Source: Rickettsiales bacterium
GTDB lineage: Bacteria > Pseudomonadota > Alphaproteobacteria > Rickettsiales > UBA3002
Direction: 5' to 3'
DNA length: 36,674 nucleotides
Assembly (NCBI GenBank): GCA_022763105.1
Contig: JALEGK010000077.1
Coordinates: forward strand, 1 to 36,674
Below the pieces are notes generated by a model. The model ran no database searches, was not told where the DNA came from, and saw only the letters and a program-made list of their open reading frames with translations. A program made the translations under genes and the position numbers. Shown piece after piece: positions 33,503-36,674 of the stretch. Numbering within the stretch: position 1 is the stretch's first letter; each line of letters starts with the position of its first letter.

Positions 33503-33967
33503 TTACGCTAGCTCGAAGGTCGCATCCACCTCTACTGCTACGCCAAATGGCAGACCGCTCACACCAACCGCGAAGCGTGCGTGTTTGCCAGCATCGCCCA
33601 TTAGCTCAACCATCAGGTCAGAGACGCCATTGGCGACTTGCGGATGATCGGTGTAGTCATCGGTTGCATTTACGAATACGCCCAAGCGAATCAGACGTTT
33701 AATGCGGGACAGATCGCCATCAAGTGCGAGCTTAGAATGTGCCAGAATATTCAGGCCACAAAGTTTTGCGCAAGCCTTCGCATCATCGAGCGATACGTCC
33801 TTGCCAACCTTGCCGATAAATTGCGGTTTGCCATCTTGCATTGGAAGCTGGCCCGATACGAATAGCAGATTGCCGCTGGTTTGAGTGGGAAGATAATTAG
33901 CCGCTGGCAGCGCTGCCGCAGGTAATGTTAAGCCTAATTGTGTTAATTTTTCTTCTATGTTTGACAT
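33503..33967 (-). CDS. RidA (YjgF/YER057c) family protein
   Basis: The 154-residue product belongs to the RidA superfamily, whose founding members hydrolyse reactive enamines/imines from pyridoxal enzymes. Marks are [34 protein letters not shown], and the C-terminal [22 protein letters not shown]. The canonical catalytic Arg (usually in a G-x-R-P/xAR stretch) is placed in [14 protein letters not shown], so a catalytic role is uncertain. It is longer than E. coli RidA (128 residues), as in the subgroup of ~150 residues common in alphaproteobacteria. GAGGTG about 6 nt before the ATG at 33967 supports the start. It is co-directional with the TraX-like gene without a gap. Confidence 0.86.
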   Translation of the reverse strand: MSNIEEKLTQLGLTLPAAALPAANYLPTQTSGNLLFVSGQLPMQDGKPQFIGKVGKDVSLDDAKACAKLCGLNILAHSKLALDGDLSRIKRLIRLGVFVNATDDYTDHPQVANGVSDLMVELMGDAGKHARFAVGVSGLPFGVAVEVDATFELA

Positions 33968-34054
33968 TTTTGCACCTCGCTATCTTTCTAATTCATTGAT
34001 TAATAAATGATTAATTTCTGATAATTATTTTTTCGTGTCCGTTTTTTTAACCTA

Positions 34055-34088
34055 TTGTCAAAAAACTGTCATAATTGTGTGGTATGTT
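34055..34088 (+). promoter_or_regulatory. Pho-box-like promoter of the VirB2-type pilin gene
   Basis: Two 7-bp direct repeats, TTGTCAA (34055-34061) and CTGTCAT (34066-34072), are separated by 4 bp as in the PhoB box. A -10-like TATGTT (34083-34088, 4/6) follows exactly 10 bp after the second repeat, as in E. coli Pho promoters where PhoB replaces the -35. The expected start is near 34095, about 67 nt before the ATG. The same layout is seen before virB4. Confidence 0.6.
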
Positions 34089-34161
34089 TGGTATTGTTTG
34101 AACGTTGTAAAGATTAATCAGGTGGATGTAAATCCGCCTCAAGAATAGGGAGACGATCGAA

Positions 34162-34494
34162 ATGTTTCAATCAATTATGAATAAACCTTGGGCACTCACG
34201 CTATGCCTTGTCATGACGATGGGTGTAATGCTAATGCCAGAATTTGCCATGGCTGGTGGCGGCGGTGACGTTATCGCAAAAGTGTTGTGTGACGTTGTTG
34301 GCTGGTTTACCGGTTCTGTTGGTAAAGGTATTGCAACCCTTGCTATCATTATTATCGGTGTTGGTGCACTGATGGGTAAGGTATCTTGGGGTATGGCAAT
34401 TATCGTTGGTATCGGTGTGGCAGTCATCTTTGGTGCTGGTCACATTGTAGACGATCTAGGTGGTGACGGCGCAACCTGCGCAGTAGCTGCTTAA
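34162..34494 (+). CDS. virB2: VirB2/TrbC-type major pilin of a type IV secretion system
   Basis: The 110-residue product has the pilin layout: a signal peptide ending MPEFAMA/GGGGD (about residue 31), a short loop, and two hydrophobic helices (GIATLAIIIIGVGALMGKVS, about 56-75, and MAIIVGIGVAVIFGAGHIV, about 78-96) with a short cytoplasmic turn (KVSW). The mature ~79 residues would assemble as pilus. Two cysteines (Cys43 and Cys106) lie near the ends of the mature part and could form a disulfide. The start at 34162 follows GGGAG about 11 nt upstream. A terminator separates it from virB4, and each gene has its own Pho-box-like promoter, so pilin can be made in excess. Confidence 0.85.
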   Translation: MFQSIMNKPWALTLCLVMTMGVMLMPEFAMAGGGGDVIAKVLCDVVGWFTGSVGKGIATLAIIIIGVGALMGKVSWGMAIIVGIGVAVIFGAGHIVDDLGGDGATCAVAA

Positions 34495-34518
34495 TTGCAT
34501 ACAAAAACCTGAAAAAAG

Positions 34519-34550
34519 AGGCGCTTGGGAGGACCTAAGCGCCTTTTTTT
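34519..34550 (+). terminator. Rho-independent terminator after the pilin gene
   Basis: A perfect stem GGCGCTT (34520-34526) with AAGCGCC (34537-34543), extended inward by three further pairs, is followed by seven T (34544-34550). It lies 25 bp after the pilin stop and before the Pho-type promoter of virB4. It should limit read-through into virB4 and set pilin above ATPase in amount. Confidence 0.9.
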
Positions 34551-34558
34551 ATTACGGT

Positions 34559-34603
34559 CCGTCATGAAATTGTCACATTACTGTCATAAAACTGTGATAT
34601 ACT
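34559..34603 (+). promoter_or_regulatory. Four-repeat Pho-box-like promoter of virB4
   Basis: Four 7-bp direct repeats occur with 4-bp spacers, that is an 11-bp period: CCGTCAT (34559-34565), TTGTCAC (34570-34576), CTGTCAT (34581-34587) and CTGTGAT (34592-34598). A -10 TATACT (34598-34603, with TGA before it as an extended -10) lies exactly 10 bp after the third repeat. The expected start is near 34610, about 26 nt before the ATG at 34636. Confidence 0.65.
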
Positions 34604-34635
34604 ATTTAACAATAAAATAGGGGGAGGTACGTCGC

Positions 34636-36674
34636 ATGAGCATACACATGCGCGATAACCTGCAATTAGAAGCATATCGTGATATTAAAGACGACGTCGT
34701 TGAATCCGACTTTGTCCCATACGCCTGTCTTGTAGACCCAAACACCATTCTGACCAAGAACGGTGAGGTGATGCAAATTATCAAGATCACCGGTTTTACC
34801 TATGAGCTGTTATGTCAGGATGACGCCGACTTACGCAAAGTTGTGCGCGCCGCTATCAAAGAGAGTGTCGATACCGATGAATATGCAGTATGGTTCCACA
34901 CGCTTCGCCGTAAGAAAAACCTCTCGCCTGACGGTGACTATCCAGACCCATTTTCTGAAGGCCTACACAAAGCATGGAAAGAGCGTAATGCGTGGGACCG
35001 CAAATTCACTAACGAGCTGTATATTACCATCGTAAAAGAAAGCCAGACGGCGGACATTACCAGCGTGAAGGGCTTCTTTGAAGGCCTGCTGCCAATGGTA
35101 GACCGTAAGATTCGCAATATCTATATCGACCGCATCGCTGAAGAGCTGGATGTGGTGGTGACCAAATTCCTCTCCTACCTCGAAGATTTTGGCGCGCGGC
35201 GCCTTACCAGCGTAAAGCGTAATGGCCGCTATTACGGTGAGCATTTAGAGTTCTTAGAGAAACTGATCAATCTTGAAGAACGCCCCATGCCGATCACACG
35301 TGAAGACCTCTCCACCTACCTAACGACGGGTGAGATGAGCTTTGCCTTTAATGCGATGGAAGTACGTACCCCCCAAAACAAACGTCGCTTTGGCTCAGTT
35401 CTGACCATCAAGGAATATAAGGAGGCGAGCCTGTATCGTGTCGATGAGTTTTTGCAATTGCCGTGCGAGTTTATCGTCACGCAATGTATCGACTTCATCA
35501 ATGCCGATGAGGCGCTGTCTGTCTATGAGTTCCAAGAATACCTTATGGAGGTGAGCGGTGATGATGACTTGGCGGAAAGCGCTGAGTTGAATCGTATTTT
35601 AGATGAAGATAATGACAGTGATCTGGATTACGGCGAACAGCAAACCACTATTTTTGTTATCGGTGAGTCGATCAAAGAGCTCGAAGCCAATGTTAAAATG
35701 ATTCGTAAGAATCTTAGCAAATCCGGTATTGTCACGATTCGTGAAGATCTGAAATTTGAAGAATGTTACTGGGCGATTCTGCCAGCGAATTTCGAATTCA
35801 TCTCACGCCTTGAATATACCAACACGCAGCATGTTGCGGGATTCGTAAACATCCATAACTACCCTGCCGGTAACGCAAAAGGCTGCCCTTGGGGTGTGCC
35901 GGTTACCCTGTTCTACACCGCTGCAGGTACGCCGTATTTCTTCAACTTCCATATTGGAAAGAATGGTCATACGAGTGTGGTCGGGCCGTATGGTTCGGGT
36001 AAGTCGGTGCTGCTGAACTTCCTGATTTCTGAATCACGCAAATACAAAACGCGCCTATTCTACATGGATGCGCATGGTAGTGCGCGCAAGTTTGTCAAAG
36101 CCATTGGCGGTAATTATTACGATCTGCATGATCCGAATAGTGCGTATCACCACCTTGGGCCGCTGCATTTACAAGACAGCAAAGCTAACCGCGACTTCCT
36201 AACGTTGTGGCTGACCACTCTGGTCGACCCGAATGGTGCGAGCATTGATAATGAAATGATCGCATTGTTCCGCGAAACCGTGAACCAGATGTATGAGCTG
36301 CCTGATAATGAGCGCACCATGCATTGGGTCGTGGAAACACTGGCAACCCAGCGTGCTGAGCTGGCCGAGAAACTCGCTAAGTGGCACGGTATGGGTGAGT
36401 ATGGATTTTACTTCGATCATGAAGATGAATCGGTGCAGCCGAATCGAGGGATGATCGGCTTTAACATTTCGCAATTTATCGACAACCCGGAAGTCTTGGT
36501 GCCGGTGACGAGTTATCTGCTTCACCGTATTACCATGACGCTAGATGGCACGCCGTCGATTCTGGTGCTGGATGAGGCGTTCAAAATCATGAACTCGCCG
36601 CTATTTGCACCGCGTATTAAGCAGTGGATGACCTATCTGACCTCTAAGAATACGCTCGCGATTATGACTACAGA
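34636..36674 (+). CDS. virB4: VirB4-type type IV secretion ATPase, 3' end outside the window
   Basis: The frame is open from the ATG at 34636 to the last base, 679 codons, against about 800 for a full VirB4. GGGGAGG (34621-34627) stands 8 nt before the start. The N-terminal domain is followed by the ATPase: Walker A GPYGSGKSV (450-458), FYMDAHGSARKFVKAIGGNYYDL, Walker B ILVLDEAF, and the TYLTSKNTLAIMTT stretch with the final part missing. VirB4 energises pilus assembly and substrate export at the inner membrane. The N-terminal CagE-type region is recognisable (ERPMPITREDLSTYLTTGEM). The rest of the operon should lie downstream. The promoter upstream has Pho-type repeats. Confidence 0.92.
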   Translation, partial: MSIHMRDNLQLEAYRDIKDDVVESDFVPYACLVDPNTILTKNGEVMQIIKITGFTYELLCQDDADLRKVVRAAIKESVDTDEYAVWFHTLRRKKNLSPDGDYPDPFSEGLHKAWKERNAWDRKFTNELYITIVKESQTADITSVKGFFEGLLPMVDRKIRNIYIDRIAEELDVVVTKFLSYLEDFGARRLTSVKRNGRYYGEHLEFLEKLINLEERPMPITREDLSTYLTTGEMSFAFNAMEVRTPQNKRRFGSVLTIKEYKEASLYRVDEFLQLPCEFIVTQCIDFINADEALSVYEFQEYLMEVSGDDDLAESAELNRILDEDNDSDLDYGEQQTTIFVIGESIKELEANVKMIRKNLSKSGIVTIREDLKFEECYWAILPANFEFISRLEYTNTQHVAGFVNIHNYPAGNAKGCPWGVPVTLFYTAAGTPYFFNFHIGKNGHTSVVGPYGSGKSVLLNFLISESRKYKTRLFYMDAHGSARKFVKAIGGNYYDLHDPNSAYHHLGPLHLQDSKANRDFLTLWLTTLVDPNGASIDNEMIALFRETVNQMYELPDNERTMHWVVETLATQRAELAEKLAKWHGMGEYGFYFDHEDESVQPNRGMIGFNISQFIDNPEVLVPVTSYLLHRITMTLDGTPSILVLDEAFKIMNSPLFAPRIKQWMTYLTSKNTLAIMTT

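Overview
The window reads as chromosomal DNA of a Gram-negative alphaproteobacterium of roughly balanced base composition. The reasons are the gene order (tRNA-Tyr next to rlmB; pmbA, an MsbA-type exporter, a DUF374 acyltransferase, kdtA, lpxK and an LpxL-type acyltransferase in one overlapping run; a P-type VirB2/VirB4 secretion locus), the lipid A/Kdo genes, a TonB-dependent receptor and many ATGA-type overlaps. The genus cannot be fixed from the sequence alone.

Layout. 1-741: the 3' part of a SpoIIE/RsbU-type phosphatase. 808-2319: a BCCT transporter. 2446-6731: a three-gene transmembrane signalling cassette (TonB-dependent receptor, YfiR-family periplasmic protein, CHASE8-type histidine kinase) behind one clear promoter. 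6728-8579: a small hypothetical gene, a second kinase with a degenerate receiver domain, and a 66-residue protein. 8647-13557: accessory-looking genes with no recognised family except a GNAT domain, ending in a 368-residue protein with a very His-rich middle. 13675-16621: a four-gene operon (ABC ATPase, FtsX-like permease with a His-rich loop, two tandem DUF3299 proteins) resembling zinc-linked Zrg-type loci. 16643-17380: a convergent outer-membrane barrel gene with a Fur-box-like site upstream. 17554-17742: tRNA-Tyr, its terminator and a duplicated tRNA 3' end. 17825-28123: housekeeping genes (rlmB, a secreted Asp-rich protein, ubiD, pmbA) running into the lipid A/Kdo operon. 28124-32723: xseA, purD, a small secreted protein, and scoA/scoB. 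32720-33967: a TraX-like membrane protein and a RidA protein on the minus strand. 34162-36674: a VirB2-type pilin and the start of a VirB4-type ATPase, cut by the window end.

How the genes work together. The lipid A block supplies Kdo transfer, the lipid A 4'-kinase, acyl transfer and export. The receptor-YfiR-kinase cassette looks like a route by which ligand or outer-membrane state could be passed to a cytoplasmic kinase. The most striking signal is regulatory: the pilin and the virB4 gene each have tandem 7-bp CTGTCAT-like repeats with 4-bp spacers, ending exactly 10 bp before a -10 hexamer. This is the geometry of PhoB-activated promoters and suggests phosphate-starvation control of the secretion locus. 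Divergent from the pilin lies a TraX-like gene, the family that acetylates F pilin. A second theme is metal handling: two separate His-rich proteins encoded back to back, and an iron-type operator upstream of the neighbouring barrel.
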